Assembly (NCBI GenBank): GCA_902760345.1
Contig: CACWFY010000014.1
Location: 1 to 64,000, forward strand
From: an uncultured Bacteroidales bacterium
GTDB lineage: Bacteria; Bacteroidota; Bacteroidia; Bacteroidales; Bacteroidaceae
DNA length: 64,000 nucleotides
Reading direction: 5' to 3'
In this document: piece after piece, positions 41,450 to 51,259 of the stretch
Layout of the letters: each line of letters begins with the position of its first letter
Numbering within the stretch: position 1 is the stretch's first letter
The notes under the pieces: model-generated
What the model was told of the DNA's origin: nothing
Databases searched by the model: none
What the model saw: only the letters and a program-made list of their open reading frames with translations
Program-made: the position numbers and the translations under genes

Positions 41450-44400
41450 TTAGATTTTTGTTACTTGAATATTCAGATTAAAGTCATCAAAGGCTACCGA
41501 CTGCCCATCGTTGGCCTCTACCTTGAGGTCGTCTGCCAACACCTGACGGGCAATATAGTCGCCAAAGGCCTCAACAGCCTTATTGGAAGCCTCGTTGGGC
41601 TCAATGCTCACACGGATGTGGTCGGTGATCTCCAAACCGCTCTTCTTACGGATGTTCTGGATGCGGTTCACCAACTCGCGGGCCATACCTTCAGCACGCA
41701 GCTCGTCGGTCTGGGTAATGTCGAGAGCTACGGTCAGATTGCCCTCGTTGCCTACCAGCCAGCCTGGGATATCCTCGCTGATAATTTCAACGTCTTCAGC
41801 CAGAATCTCATAGCTATCCAGCTGCACCTTTCCGTTGGTCTCCAATTCAGCAATCTGCTCCTGTGACATAGCAGCAACGGCAGCGGCAACGGCTTTCATA
41901 TCCTTACCGAACTTCTTACCCATGGTGCGGAAGTTACACTTCACCTTCTTCACCAGAATGCCAGCGCCCTCCACAAACTTCACCTCTTTGACGTTTACTT
42001 CCTGAAGGAATATCTGCTTGACGCTCTCAATGGCGTCGCGCTGGGCATTGTCGACGGGAGGAATCATCAGGGTCTGCAGGGGCTGCTTTACCTTGATGCT
42101 CTCCTTACGGCGCAGGGCAAGTACGATGGTGGTGATACGCTGGGCAATGGCCATACGCTCTTCGAGGTCCTTATTGACAAGGGCTGCGTTAAATTCGGGA
42201 AATTTGTCGAGATGGACGCTATCCAAAACACCACCAAGGTCTTTATACATCTGGTCGGCAAAGAACGGTGCAAACGGAGCCAGCAGCTTCGAAACGGTCA
42301 TCAGGCACTCGTACAGGGTCTGGTAGGCAGCCAACTTGTCGTTATCCATCTCCTTGCCCCAGAAGCGTTTCTTGTTTAAGCGAACATACCAGTTCGAGAG
42401 GTCTTCATCCACAAAGGCGTCAATGAGTCGGCCTGCACGAGTAGGATCATAGCCGTCCATTTCCTGCTGAACACCCTGAACCAGCGAATTCAGACAAGAG
42501 AGTATCCAACGGTCGAACTCAGGACGCTCGCTAACGGGAATCTGCGGTGTCTGCGGGTCGAAGTTGTCGACATTAGCATACATCGCAAAGAGCGAGTAAC
42601 TATTATATAAGGTGCCGAAGAACTTACGACTGATTTCGGCCACACCTTCTGGGTCGAACTTCAGGTTGTCCCAAGGCTCGCTATTGGTCATCATATAGAG
42701 GCGCACGGCGTCAGAACCGTACTTGCCAATCATATCAAACGGATTGACCACGTTACCGACATGCTTCGACATCTTGTTACCCTTGGCATCGAGCACAAGA
42801 CCAGAAGAAATCACGTTCTTGAAAGCAACGCTGTCGAAAATCATCGTAGCAATGGCGTGCAAGGTAAAGAACCAACCACGCGTCTGGTCGACACCCTCGT
42901 TGATGAAATCGCAGGGGAAAGCAATGCGTTTGTCGATGAGTTCGGCATTTTCGAACGGATAGTGTACCTGAGCATAAGGCATAGAACCCGAGTCAAACCA
43001 CACGTCAATCAGGTCTGACTCACGCTTCATCGGTTTGCCTGATGCCGAGCAAAGTACGATATAATCGACGTAAGGACGGTGCAGGTCTATCTTGTCGTAG
43101 TTCTCCTTGCTCATATCGCCAGGCACGAAGCCTTGATCCTTCAACAGATTACTCTTCATGAAGCCTGCGGCAACGGCCTTCTCAATCTCGTTGTACAGCT
43201 CCTCAACGCTGCCGATGCAGATTTCCTCACCATCCTCTGAACGCCAGATAGGCAGCGGTGTGCCCCAGAAGCGTGAACGAGAGAGGTTCCAGTCGTTCAG
43301 GTTGTCGAGCCAGTTGCCAAAACGGCCTGTACCTGTTGACTCTGGCTGCCAGTTGATGGTTTTGTTGAGCTCGCTCATGCGCTCCTTCATCGACGAGCTC
43401 TTGATGAACCAAGAGTCAAGGGGATAATAGAGCACGGGCTTGTCGGTACGCCAGCAATGAGGATAGTTGTGGACGTGCTTCTCAATCTTGAACACCTTGT
43501 TCTGGGCCTTCAGGTCCATGCAGATCGATATGTCCAGCGTCTCGTCCTTATCGGTCAACGTGTCGTCGTAAGCATTCTTCACGTAACGGCCTGCAAACTT
43601 GTTCCACTCGTCAACGTTCACGTAGTTCTTGACGAAGTCAGCATCGAGGTCTTCAATGACAAAATACCTACCCTGCAAATCAACGACAGGACGCTCAGCA
43701 CCCTTCTTGTCAATCAGTACGATAGGACAGATACCTGCTTTCTTGGCTACGAAGGCATCGTCGGCACCGAAGTTAGGAGCGATATGTACAATACCGGCAC
43801 CGTCGTCGGTCGTTACATAGTCACCGGGAATCACCTTGAAGGCATCGCCCATAGGCTTGATGGCGGGCATCAGCTGTTCGTACTCCATACCAACCAAGTC
43901 AGTACCTTTGTAGCGGGCCACGACACGATAGGGAATCAGCTTGTCACCACGCTCATACTTGGGCAGTTCGCCGCCATCGGTAATGGCACCCTCAGCGGGC
44001 AGATAGGCATTCAGACGGGCCTCAGCCAAGACAATCGTGATAGGTTCAGCGGTATAAGGATTATAGGTCTGAACGGCTACGTAGTCAATCTTCGGACCTA
44101 CGCAGAGGGCTGAGTTGGCAGCCAATGTCCACGGAGTTGTGGTCCAAGCCAGGAAATATGGTGTTCCCCACCCCGTCATTTCGGGCTTGGGGTTCTTCAT
44201 CTTAAACTGGGCAGTACACGTGGTGTCCTTCACGTCACGATAGCAACCAGGCTGGTTCAGTTCGTGGCTCGAAAGACCCGTACCTGCGGCGGGTGAATAG
44301 GGTTGAATGGTATAGCCCTTATACAGCAGACCTTTGTTATAGAACTGCTTCAGCAACCACCACAGCGTCTCGATATACTTGTTGTCGTAGGTGATATACG

Positions 44401-44860
44401 GATTGTCAAGGTCAACGAAGTAACCCATCTTCTCTGTCAGGTCACGCCACTCCTGAGTGTACATCATCACGTTCTCGCGACACTTCTTGTTGTAGTCCTC
44501 TGTTGAGATATACTTGTCGCTCTCCTTATTGTCGATATCGGCCTTGGTAATGCCAAGTTCTTTCTCAACACCCAACTCTACGGGCAGTCCGTGGGTATCC
44601 CAACCTGCCTTACGCTTCACTTGGAAACCCTGCATAGTCTTATAGCGGTTGAAGGAATCCTTAATCGAACGAGCCAGCACATGGTGGATACCCGGATGTC
44701 CGTTGGCTGAGGGAGGTCCCTCGAAGAATACAAACTGCGGACAACCCTCCCGCTCCGTCACGGAGCGCCAGAAGATGTTTTTCTCCTTCCACATCTGCAA
44801 GACATCGTTGTTCGTCTGCGTCAGGTTTAAGCCGTTATGTTCGGCAAATCTCTTTCCCAT
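41450..44860 (-). CDS. ileS: Isoleucyl-tRNA synthetase
   Basis: A 1136-residue class I synthetase. The HIGH-type motif is GHPGIHH (about residue 56), and the KMSKS-type motif is KMSKH (about 700). The large editing domain includes WTTTPWTLAANSAL. The C-terminal part shows the anticodon-binding helical region (FVDEDLSNWYVRLNKKRFWG) and a long extension of the Bacteroidetes form without the zinc-binding C-terminal Cys set. It heads the cluster to DUF3256 and has a -7 box 48 nt upstream. Confidence 0.97.
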   Translation of the reverse strand: MGKRFAEHNGLNLTQTNNDVLQMWKEKNIFWRSVTEREGCPQFVFFEGPPSANGHPGIHHVLARSIKDSFNRYKTMQGFQVKRKAGWDTHGLPVELGVEKELGITKADIDNKESDKYISTEDYNKKCRENVMMYTQEWRDLTEKMGYFVDLDNPYITYDNKYIETLWWLLKQFYNKGLLYKGYTIQPYSPAAGTGLSSHELNQPGCYRDVKDTTCTAQFKMKNPKPEMTGWGTPYFLAWTTTPWTLAANSALCVGPKIDYVAVQTYNPYTAEPITIVLAEARLNAYLPAEGAITDGGELPKYERGDKLIPYRVVARYKGTDLVGMEYEQLMPAIKPMGDAFKVIPGDYVTTDDGAGIVHIAPNFGADDAFVAKKAGICPIVLIDKKGAERPVVDLQGRYFVIEDLDADFVKNYVNVDEWNKFAGRYVKNAYDDTLTDKDETLDISICMDLKAQNKVFKIEKHVHNYPHCWRTDKPVLYYPLDSWFIKSSSMKERMSELNKTINWQPESTGTGRFGNWLDNLNDWNLSRSRFWGTPLPIWRSEDGEEICIGSVEELYNEIEKAVAAGFMKSNLLKDQGFVPGDMSKENYDKIDLHRPYVDYIVLCSASGKPMKRESDLIDVWFDSGSMPYAQVHYPFENAELIDKRIAFPCDFINEGVDQTRGWFFTLHAIATMIFDSVAFKNVISSGLVLDAKGNKMSKHVGNVVNPFDMIGKYGSDAVRLYMMTNSEPWDNLKFDPEGVAEISRKFFGTLYNSYSLFAMYANVDNFDPQTPQIPVSERPEFDRWILSCLNSLVQGVQQEMDGYDPTRAGRLIDAFVDEDLSNWYVRLNKKRFWGKEMDNDKLAAYQTLYECLMTVSKLLAPFAPFFADQMYKDLGGVLDSVHLDKFPEFNAALVNKDLEERMAIAQRITTIVLALRRKESIKVKQPLQTLMIPPVDNAQRDAIESVKQIFLQEVNVKEVKFVEGAGILVKKVKCNFRTMGKKFGKDMKAVAAAVAAMSQEQIAELETNGKVQLDSYEILAEDVEIISEDIPGWLVGNEGNLTVALDITQTDELRAEGMARELVNRIQNIRKKSGLEITDHIRVSIEPNEASNKAVEAFGDYIARQVLADDLKVEANDGQSVAFDDFNLNIQVTKI

Positions 44861-44907
44861 ACTTGTGTTTAATATTGTTTTTTCGTATATTTGCGTGATT
44901 TAAGGTG

Positions 44908-44915
44908 CAAAGATA
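44908..44915 (-). promoter_or_regulatory. -7 box of ileS cluster
   Basis: TATCTTTG on the minus strand. A leader of about 44 nt follows. It lies between the tilS stop and ileS. Confidence 0.65.
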
Positions 44916-44967
44916 CAACATTTATCTGAAACAACCGCACGTTAATTAGGAAAATTAACGCAAATAT

Positions 44968-46251
44968 TCACTTCTTTTCTATACAAAGCACACTTGATGT
45001 GGCATCAGTAACACGAAAACGCTCGTCAATACGGATGCCTACGAGCCATACAATATGGCCATTAGCGTCGACGACCACCAATTGGCGACGCTTTTCAAAG
45101 AGCGTCATCTTACGGTCTGTCATCAGGTCGCTCAACAACTTACTGCCTTTCACTCCGAAAGGAACCATCTTGTCACCTTCTGCCACACGGCGAACAGTCA
45201 GCGGAAACGTCACTTTCGACGCATCAACGGTCACACAATCAGCAGCCTTCGACGTCCAAACAGGTTCCTCCCGAACAACCACCCGCTGTTCGTCTTCCAA
45301 AATATAGGTTCCAGGTTCAGGGATGCACACCGGTTTCATCGGTTTCAACGAGGATTCTACGATAAGACGGCCACGATCTGCCAACACATCATAGCCCTTA
45401 GACGAATGAAACGCAGCACCCGTCTCGGCTTCCAAAATCTGCCGTACCTGAGTGCCGTTGAAACCGTAGTTTTTAAGCCATTCAAACGCTATATATTCAC
45501 GAGAACTATTTAACCATAATTCACTGGTTTTTAGAATATTACAATTTTTGTATTGTTTCAGCACATCGTCCAACACTTGCTGTGCACCAGAGACATTGTC
45601 GGCCATTTGTGCTATTGCGCTACAAACAGACGGATTTAGGGTCTTGAGCAATGGAATCAGTTGCAAGCGAATCTTGTTTCTCATCACATCTGCTTCCAGA
45701 TTCGTACTATCCGTCACGTAGCCCTGTCCCCTGTCAGTCAGATACTGTTCTATCTCAGCTCTTGAAACGCATAGCAGCGGACGCAACACATCACCATTGC
45801 GCGGCTGTATACCCGTCAACCCACGCAACCCAGTGCCCCTCACAAGATTCAACAAGACAGTTTCCACAGAGTCGTCACGGTGATGAGCCACACAGACCCC
45901 TGAGGCACCGATGTCTTCACGCAACTGCGAAAACCAGCGATAGCGCAACTCGCGCGCCGCCATCTCAATACTCACCTTATGCACTGCAGCATATTCGCGG
46001 GTGTCAAAATGGGCACGGTGCAATTCTACACCTTGCTGACGACAGAGCTCTACGCAGAATGCCTCGTCCCTATCCGATTCCGCACCTCGCAGACGAAAAT
46101 TACAATGAGCCGCATGCACGTTAAAACCGCCCTCTTTTAGCAACAGCAACAACGCCACACTATCCGCACCACCACTTAAAGCAGCCAAATACAAATTACT
46201 GGTTTCAAGTAGCTTATGTTTGTTGATATATGCTTCAACCTTACTCCACAT
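44968..46251 (-). CDS. tilS: tRNA(Ile)-lysidine synthase
   Basis: A 427-residue enzyme that converts C34 of tRNA-Ile(CAU) to lysidine so that AUA is read as isoleucine. The P-loop pyrophosphatase motif is SGGADSVALL (about residues 26-35). Other features are HCNFRLRGAESDRDEAF, MAARELRYRWF and VAHHRDDSVETVLLNLVRGTGLRGL. The C-terminal tRNA-binding domains follow. It overlaps the RlmI-like gene by 11 bp. Confidence 0.94.
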   Translation of the reverse strand: MWSKVEAYINKHKLLETSNLYLAALSGGADSVALLLLLKEGGFNVHAAHCNFRLRGAESDRDEAFCVELCRQQGVELHRAHFDTREYAAVHKVSIEMAARELRYRWFSQLREDIGASGVCVAHHRDDSVETVLLNLVRGTGLRGLTGIQPRNGDVLRPLLCVSRAEIEQYLTDRGQGYVTDSTNLEADVMRNKIRLQLIPLLKTLNPSVCSAIAQMADNVSGAQQVLDDVLKQYKNCNILKTSELWLNSSREYIAFEWLKNYGFNGTQVRQILEAETGAAFHSSKGYDVLADRGRLIVESSLKPMKPVCIPEPGTYILEDEQRVVVREEPVWTSKAADCVTVDASKVTFPLTVRRVAEGDKMVPFGVKGSKLLSDLMTDRKMTLFEKRRQLVVVDANGHIVWLVGIRIDERFRVTDATSSVLCIEKK

Positions 46252-47455
46252 AGAGTACCAGACCTTTCAGGTATTCACCCTCAGGATGATAAATGTTAAT
46301 CGGATGATCAGCAGGCTGATGAAGTTGATGAAGAATACGCACCTTTCGCTTAGCCAGTGCAGCCGCTGTAAAGACAGCATTGCGGAAATGATCCTTGGTG
46401 ACGACCTGCGAACAGGAGAAGGTAAATAGCAGTCCACCCTTTTCGATTTTCTCAAATGCCTTTTGGTTAAGGCGCGTATAACCCTTCAGCGCATTATGTA
46501 GTGCTCCACGGTGTTTGGCAAAGGCTGGAGGATCAAGAATAATGAGGTCATAATTGGGTGTTGAGTGTTGGGTGTTAGATGTTGACTTTCCAATACCCTC
46601 CAGATACTTAAAGGCATCTTCACAAAAGGCCTCATGACGAACATCACCAGGGAAGTTCAGTTCCACATTGCGCTTGGTCAGTTCTATCGCCTTAGCCGAC
46701 GAGTCAACGCTATGCACGAGTTCGGCGCCACCACGCATGGCATAGAACGAGAATCCTCCCGTATAGCAGAACATATTCAGCACGCGTTTACCCTTAGCAT
46801 AATGCTCCAGCAACGAACGGTTCTCGCGCTGGTCGACGAAAAATCCCGTCTTCTGACCTTTCAACCAGTCTACATAGAACTTCAAACCATTCTCCGTAGC
46901 GATATTATCTTCGCTACCGCCATATAGGAATCCGTTTCTATCTTCTTCGGTCATAAACGGTAATGTCGTCTCACTCTTATAATAAACATGGGCAATACGC
47001 TCTCCCATCACTGCTACCAAGGCCTTAGAAAGCTCTTTACGTATCTTGTGCATACCGATGGAATGAGCCTGCACGACTGCCGTATGGTCGTAGACGTCGA
47101 TAATAAGCCCGGGTAAGAGGTCGCCCTCACCATGTACCAGTCGGTAGGTATTGTTCTCTGCATTGTCTGCAACGCCAATAGCCAAGCGCATTTGCAGCGC
47201 AGAACTCAGGCGCGATTGCCAAAACCGGTCGTCAATGACGGTATCCGAGAAGGTCAACACGCGCACGGCGATAGAACCCTGCTGATAATGTCCGATAGCG
47301 ATGAAATCGCCTCTTTCATTCACAACCCGAACAAGTTCTCCTTCTTCTATGCCTTCATCCATCTGGCTAATGGCACCAGAGAACACCCACGGATGGAAGC
47401 GCTTCAGGCTTTCATCCTTACCTTTACGTAACTTTATCGTCTTATATATTGCCAT
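46241..47455 (-). CDS. rlmI: RlmI-type 23S rRNA (cytosine-C5) methyltransferase
   Basis: A 404-residue SAM-dependent methyltransferase with an N-terminal PUA domain (about 1-75; HPWVFSGAISQMDEG) and a C-terminal Rossmann fold. AdoMet features are VLNMFCYTGGFSFYA and SVDSSAKAIEL. The catalytic pair is LDPPAFAKHRG and the FSCSQ Cys. The class methylates C1962 of 23S rRNA in enterobacteria; the exact target here is inferred. Residues 290-301, immediately before the catalytic DPP strand, are encoded by 7-bp units (46554-46586) and read STSNTQHSTPN. Confidence 0.9.
   Translation of the reverse strand: MAIYKTIKLRKGKDESLKRFHPWVFSGAISQMDEGIEEGELVRVVNERGDFIAIGHYQQGSIAVRVLTFSDTVIDDRFWQSRLSSALQMRLAIGVADNAENNTYRLVHGEGDLLPGLIIDVYDHTAVVQAHSIGMHKIRKELSKALVAVMGERIAHVYYKSETTLPFMTEEDRNGFLYGGSEDNIATENGLKFYVDWLKGQKTGFFVDQRENRSLLEHYAKGKRVLNMFCYTGGFSFYAMRGGAELVHSVDSSAKAIELTKRNVELNFPGDVRHEAFCEDAFKYLEGIGKSTSNTQHSTPNYDLIILDPPAFAKHRGALHNALKGYTRLNQKAFEKIEKGGLLFTFSCSQVVTKDHFRNAVFTAAALAKRKVRILHQLHQPADHPINIYHPEGEYLKGLVLYVE
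46554..46586. repeat. In-frame 7-bp array in rlmI-like gene
   Basis: TTGGGTG, TTGAGTG, TTGGGTG, TTAGATG, then TTGAC. Unit sequences match those in the M23 signal-peptide arrays about 26 kb away. Confidence 0.85.
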
Positions 47456-47466
47456 AACAGTAGCAG

Positions 47467-48084
47467 TTATTCAATCTTTACCAACTCATAGTCGCCCGTC
47501 ACCTCCAGACGCGTCAACTCTTCGTAGAGCATTACACAAGCCCAGGCATCAGTAGCCGCATAGTCTTTCTGCTTGTCCTGTAGCACGTCCGCCTCCCAAT
47601 TGGTCAGTTGCTGACGCTTCGAGATGCGCTGTCCGAAGAAATTGGCATATAGTTTCTGCAGACTCAAATCCTCTATACCCAGCAACGGCACACGGTCCTG
47701 CAGATCAACAAACCATCCTGGTTGAAAATCTCCCAGACGGTGCAACTGATTCAGGTCGTCTGACAACGACAGCCCGACCTTGGGAACCTTCTTGTCCTCC
47801 AACAGGCGCTTGACGGAGGGCGACATCCCCAACAGATTCAATCGAAAGAGGAAGCAGATATTATGTGAGCTGACTTGTAGCAGTGCCACGGGGTTCATCG
47901 GTCCCTTGTTGAAGCGCGGGCGCGTTTCTGTATCCACACCCAAAAGGGGTTGTGTGAGTAGGAAGTCGACGGCTTTTTGCGCCTCCGACTCACTCAACAC
48001 CACGACGATTCGTCCCTCAAACAGCACCCTCGGCAGCGTGCTGATGGCGTTTTTATCGAACTTCTGATAGAGTTTTTTTGTCAT
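47467..48084 (-). CDS. 3'-5' exonuclease domain protein (DnaQ/RNase D-like)
   Basis: A 205-residue protein with the DEDD exonuclease fold. Exo I is LLGVDTETRPRF (about residues 50-61). Exo II lies in KVGLSLSDDLNQL, and exo III in KDYAATDAWACVMLYEEL. It resembles the stand-alone RNase D-like proteins of Bacteroidetes, and the substrate may be DNA or RNA. ATG 48084 is chosen because its -7 box is 9 nt away; the frame upstream crosses the promoter. It heads the exonuclease-rlmI-tilS unit, 11 nt before rlmI. Confidence 0.85.
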   Translation of the reverse strand: MTKKLYQKFDKNAISTLPRVLFEGRIVVVLSESEAQKAVDFLLTQPLLGVDTETRPRFNKGPMNPVALLQVSSHNICFLFRLNLLGMSPSVKRLLEDKKVPKVGLSLSDDLNQLHRLGDFQPGWFVDLQDRVPLLGIEDLSLQKLYANFFGQRISKRQQLTNWEADVLQDKQKDYAATDAWACVMLYEELTRLEVTGDYELVKIE

Positions 48085-48092
48085 TTGCGCTG

Positions 48093-48100
48093 CAAAGGTA
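48093..48100 (-). promoter_or_regulatory. -7 box of exonuclease-rlmI-tilS
   Basis: TACCTTTG on the minus strand, with the last G 9 nt before the ATG. The transcript is expected to be almost leaderless. Confidence 0.7.
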
Positions 48101-48154
48101 TATAAAAAATATATAAAATCACGCTTTTTGTGATGAAATCTAATAAATTCTTCG

Positions 48155-48162
48155 TACATTTG
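48155..48162 (+). promoter_or_regulatory. -7 box of the ftsK operon
   Basis: TACATTTG, 24 nt before the ftsK ATG. TTTG at 48127-48130 is 24 nt upstream, wider than the usual spacer. Confidence 0.6.
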
Positions 48163-48185
48163 CACTTCGTAAATAATTAAAAAGT

Positions 48186-50645
48186 ATGGCAAAGCGTAAA
48201 ACCACAAAATCATCAGAGCGCACAGCATCCTCGTTCAAAGAGGCTTTGGGTATTGACAAGATATTTTTCAACGAACGCATCAACTTCGTTATCGGATTCT
48301 GCCTGCTCTTCATAGCGATTTATCTAATATGGGCTTTTATCTCGTATTTAGCGACGGGGTCGGCTGACCAGAGCTTGTTGGATTCGCCACGTCCTGGCGA
48401 TATGGCCAACGAGAGCCGTGAATTCCAAAACGCCTGTGGTTCCATCGGTGCCCATCTGTCCCATTTCCTCATCAAACAATGCTTCGGACTGGCTGCCTTC
48501 GTCATTCCAGTCTTCCTATTGATGATGGGTGTCACACTGATGCGAGCATATAAGGTGCGCCTGCTCAAATGGTTTATGTCGCTGGCCATCATGATGATAT
48601 GGACCTCCATCACCTTTGCAAAATTCCTGGCACCGCTCTTCGACAGCGCCTGCTTCAATCCTGGAGGCGATCATGGAGTAGCCATCTGCCAACAGATTGA
48701 GGGTCTAATAGGTATGCCTGGTCTGACGGCACTTATCGTACTCTCGGCCATTGCTTTCCTTACCTACCTCAGCATGGAGACAGTCATCATCATCCGCAAG
48801 CTGTTCAACCCCTTGCGCTATCTGAAGAAGATACCTATGACCATCAATGTGGGCAATGGCGACAGTACCGACAGCGCAGACACCAAAGACGACATTACAG
48901 CGATGGACGACCCCGACACATTCGACAATCCCGAGGCCGAAGAAATAGACTTCCCGCTGGACAACGAAGAGCCAACAGCGTCTCCTACGCCACTGAAGTC
49001 TCTTGACGACACACCAAGCGTTGCTGACGACGACGAAGAAGAAGAGGTAGAGATGACCGTTGAAACGGGCGAAAATGAAGAAAAGGCCACAGGCAAGAGC
49101 GTTGCTGCCGACTATGGCGACTTGTCGACGCCCTACGACCCCAAGCGCGACTTGGAGAACTATCGCTATCCGAAGCTTGACCTACTGCAGAAATATGAGA
49201 GCGACGGCAAGCCATATATCGACATGCAGGAGCAGACCACCAATAAGAACCGCATTGTCGACGTGCTACGCAACTTCGGTGTAGAGATTAGCAGCATAAA
49301 GGCCACCGTAGGTCCGACCATCACACTCTACGAAATCACCCCTGCCCCAGGTGTACGCATTTCGCGCATCCGCAACCTTGAAGATGATATCGCCCTGTCA
49401 CTGTCGGCCCTCGGCATTCGTATCATTGCGCCAATCCCCGGCAAGGGCACTATCGGTATTGAGGTTCCTAACGCCAAACCAGCCACCGTCTCTATGGAGT
49501 CAATCCTCAACTCGAAGAAGTTCCAGGAGACCACAATGGAACTGCCTTGTGCATTGGGTAAGACCATCACCAATGAGGTATTTATGTTCGACCTTGCCAA
49601 AGCACCCCACCTGCTTGTGGCCGGTGCCACCGGACAAGGTAAGTCTGTAGGTCTGAACGCCATTATCACCTCACTGCTCTATAAAAAACACCCTGCCGAG
49701 TTGAAGATTGTGCTCGTCGACCCGAAGAAGGTGGAGTTTAGCGTCTATAGCAGCATTGAGAAGCACTTCCTGGCGAAGGTTCCCGATGACGCTGCAGAAC
49801 CCATCATTACCGACGTCACAAAGGTCATCCGCACGCTCAACTCGCTGTGTAAGGAGATGGACACGCGCTACGACCTACTGAAAATGGCACAGGCCCGTAA
49901 CATCAAGGAATATAACAAGAAGTTCATTGACCGACAACTTAATCCCGAGCACGGGCACCACTTTATGCCATATATCGTTGTGGTCATTGACGAGTTTGGC
50001 GACCTGATTATGACTGCCGGCAAGGAAGTCGAGTTACCTATCGCACGTATTGCCCAGCTGGCACGTGCCGTGGGTATCCACATGATTATCGCCACGCAGC
50101 GTCCTACCACCAATATCATTACGGGTACCATCAAGGCCAACTTCCCCAGCCGTATCGCCTTTCGCGTGGGAGCAATGATTGACTCACGCACTATTCTTGA
50201 CCGTCCGGGTGCCCAGCAGCTGGTGGGTCGTGGTGACCTGCTCTATCTGAACGGTGGCGAACCTGTCCGTGTACAGTGCGCCTTTGTCGACACCCCTGAG
50301 GTTGAACGTATCAATCAGTTTATTGCCCAACAGCAAGGTTATCCGTCGGCCTTCGAACTGCCTGAACCAGATACCGACGAAGGCGAGACTTCTGAAAGCC
50401 GCGACGTCGACATGCATCACCTTGACCCGATGTTCGAAGATGCTGCCCGTCTGATTGTCCGAGAACAAAGTGGCTCTACGAGCCTTATTCAGCGCAAATT
50501 CGCTATCGGCTACAATCGTGCCGGCCGCCTGATGGACCAGTTGGAGAAAGCCGGTATCGTAGGAGCCGCCCACGGCAGCAAGCCTCGTGAAGTACTGATC
50601 ATGGATGAGATGAGTCTCGAAAATCTGTTAGCACAATGGAAATAA
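48186..50645 (+). CDS. ftsK: DNA translocase FtsK
   Basis: An 819-residue septal DNA pump. Four membrane segments occupy about residues 35-210. A very acidic linker follows (DDDEEEEVEM region, about 215-310). Then come the alpha and beta motor domains with Walker A GATGQGKSVGL (about 480) and Walker B VVVIDEFGDLIM. The C-terminal gamma winged helix (SGSTSLIQRKFAIGYNRAGRLMDQLE) reads orientation sequences. The linker is short relative to enteric FtsK. It is first in the ftsK-lolA-DUF5687-rlmH unit and overlaps lolA by 10 bp. Confidence 0.96.
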   Translation: MAKRKTTKSSERTASSFKEALGIDKIFFNERINFVIGFCLLFIAIYLIWAFISYLATGSADQSLLDSPRPGDMANESREFQNACGSIGAHLSHFLIKQCFGLAAFVIPVFLLMMGVTLMRAYKVRLLKWFMSLAIMMIWTSITFAKFLAPLFDSACFNPGGDHGVAICQQIEGLIGMPGLTALIVLSAIAFLTYLSMETVIIIRKLFNPLRYLKKIPMTINVGNGDSTDSADTKDDITAMDDPDTFDNPEAEEIDFPLDNEEPTASPTPLKSLDDTPSVADDDEEEEVEMTVETGENEEKATGKSVAADYGDLSTPYDPKRDLENYRYPKLDLLQKYESDGKPYIDMQEQTTNKNRIVDVLRNFGVEISSIKATVGPTITLYEITPAPGVRISRIRNLEDDIALSLSALGIRIIAPIPGKGTIGIEVPNAKPATVSMESILNSKKFQETTMELPCALGKTITNEVFMFDLAKAPHLLVAGATGQGKSVGLNAIITSLLYKKHPAELKIVLVDPKKVEFSVYSSIEKHFLAKVPDDAAEPIITDVTKVIRTLNSLCKEMDTRYDLLKMAQARNIKEYNKKFIDRQLNPEHGHHFMPYIVVVIDEFGDLIMTAGKEVELPIARIAQLARAVGIHMIIATQRPTTNIITGTIKANFPSRIAFRVGAMIDSRTILDRPGAQQLVGRGDLLYLNGGEPVRVQCAFVDTPEVERINQFIAQQQGYPSAFELPEPDTDEGETSESRDVDMHHLDPMFEDAARLIVREQSGSTSLIQRKFAIGYNRAGRLMDQLEKAGIVGAAHGSKPREVLIMDEMSLENLLAQWK

Positions 50646-51259
50646 CAACTAAATACAGATGGATGGTGCTATGGGCACTATTCGCTTTTCACTGTTCTCT
50701 ATTCACTAGCCAAACAGTGGCGCAGACCGCAAAGGCGGTATTGGACAAAACAGCATCTGTGGTTTCCAACAAGTCGGGTGCAAAAGCCTCGTTTACGATT
50801 AAGGGCGACCAGATGAATGCCAGCGGCACCATTGCTATCAAAGGACGTAAGTTCCAGGCCGCTACTCCACAAGCCAGCATTTGGTTTGATGGCAAGACGC
50901 AGTGGACATACCTGAAGAAGAACGACGAAGTCAACATTGCCACACCCTCTGTTGAAGAGCAGCAGGCCATCAATCCCTACAACTTCATCAACATGTACAA
51001 GAATGGCTACAAATACACTATGGAGAAGAAAAACGGCCATTTCATCGTACACTTGACGGCCAGCGGCAAGAAGTCGATTTCTGAAATGTATATCACCATC
51101 AACCAGAAGTCCTACGTCCCTTCACAAGTCCGATACAAGACGGGCAAAGGGTGGATTATCATTGACATCCGCAATTTCAAAGCTGCCAGCCTCGCTGACG
51201 GTCTTTTCCGTTTCAATGCCAAGGACTTTCCTAATGCTGAAGTCATAGACCTTAGATAA
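50636..51259 (+). CDS. LolA-like outer-membrane lipoprotein carrier protein
   Basis: A 207-residue periplasmic protein with a signal peptide (about 1-30, ending TVAQ). The mature region shows the LolA half-barrel style: AVLDKTASVVSNKSGAKASFTIKG, FQAATPQASIWFDGKTQWTYL, EVNIATPSVEEQQAINPYNFI. LolA ferries lipoproteins across the periplasm. It follows ftsK with a 10-bp overlap, as in many bacteria where lolA is next to ftsK. Confidence 0.88.
   Translation: MEITTKYRWMVLWALFAFHCSLFTSQTVAQTAKAVLDKTASVVSNKSGAKASFTIKGDQMNASGTIAIKGRKFQAATPQASIWFDGKTQWTYLKKNDEVNIATPSVEEQQAINPYNFINMYKNGYKYTMEKKNGHFIVHLTASGKKSISEMYITINQKSYVPSQVRYKTGKGWIIIDIRNFKAASLADGLFRFNAKDFPNAEVIDLR

Noticed and set aside
44940..44960. 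Terminator between tilS and ileS
   Set aside because: CGTTAATT...AATTAACG is a short A/T-rich palindrome without a T tract, too weak to call.
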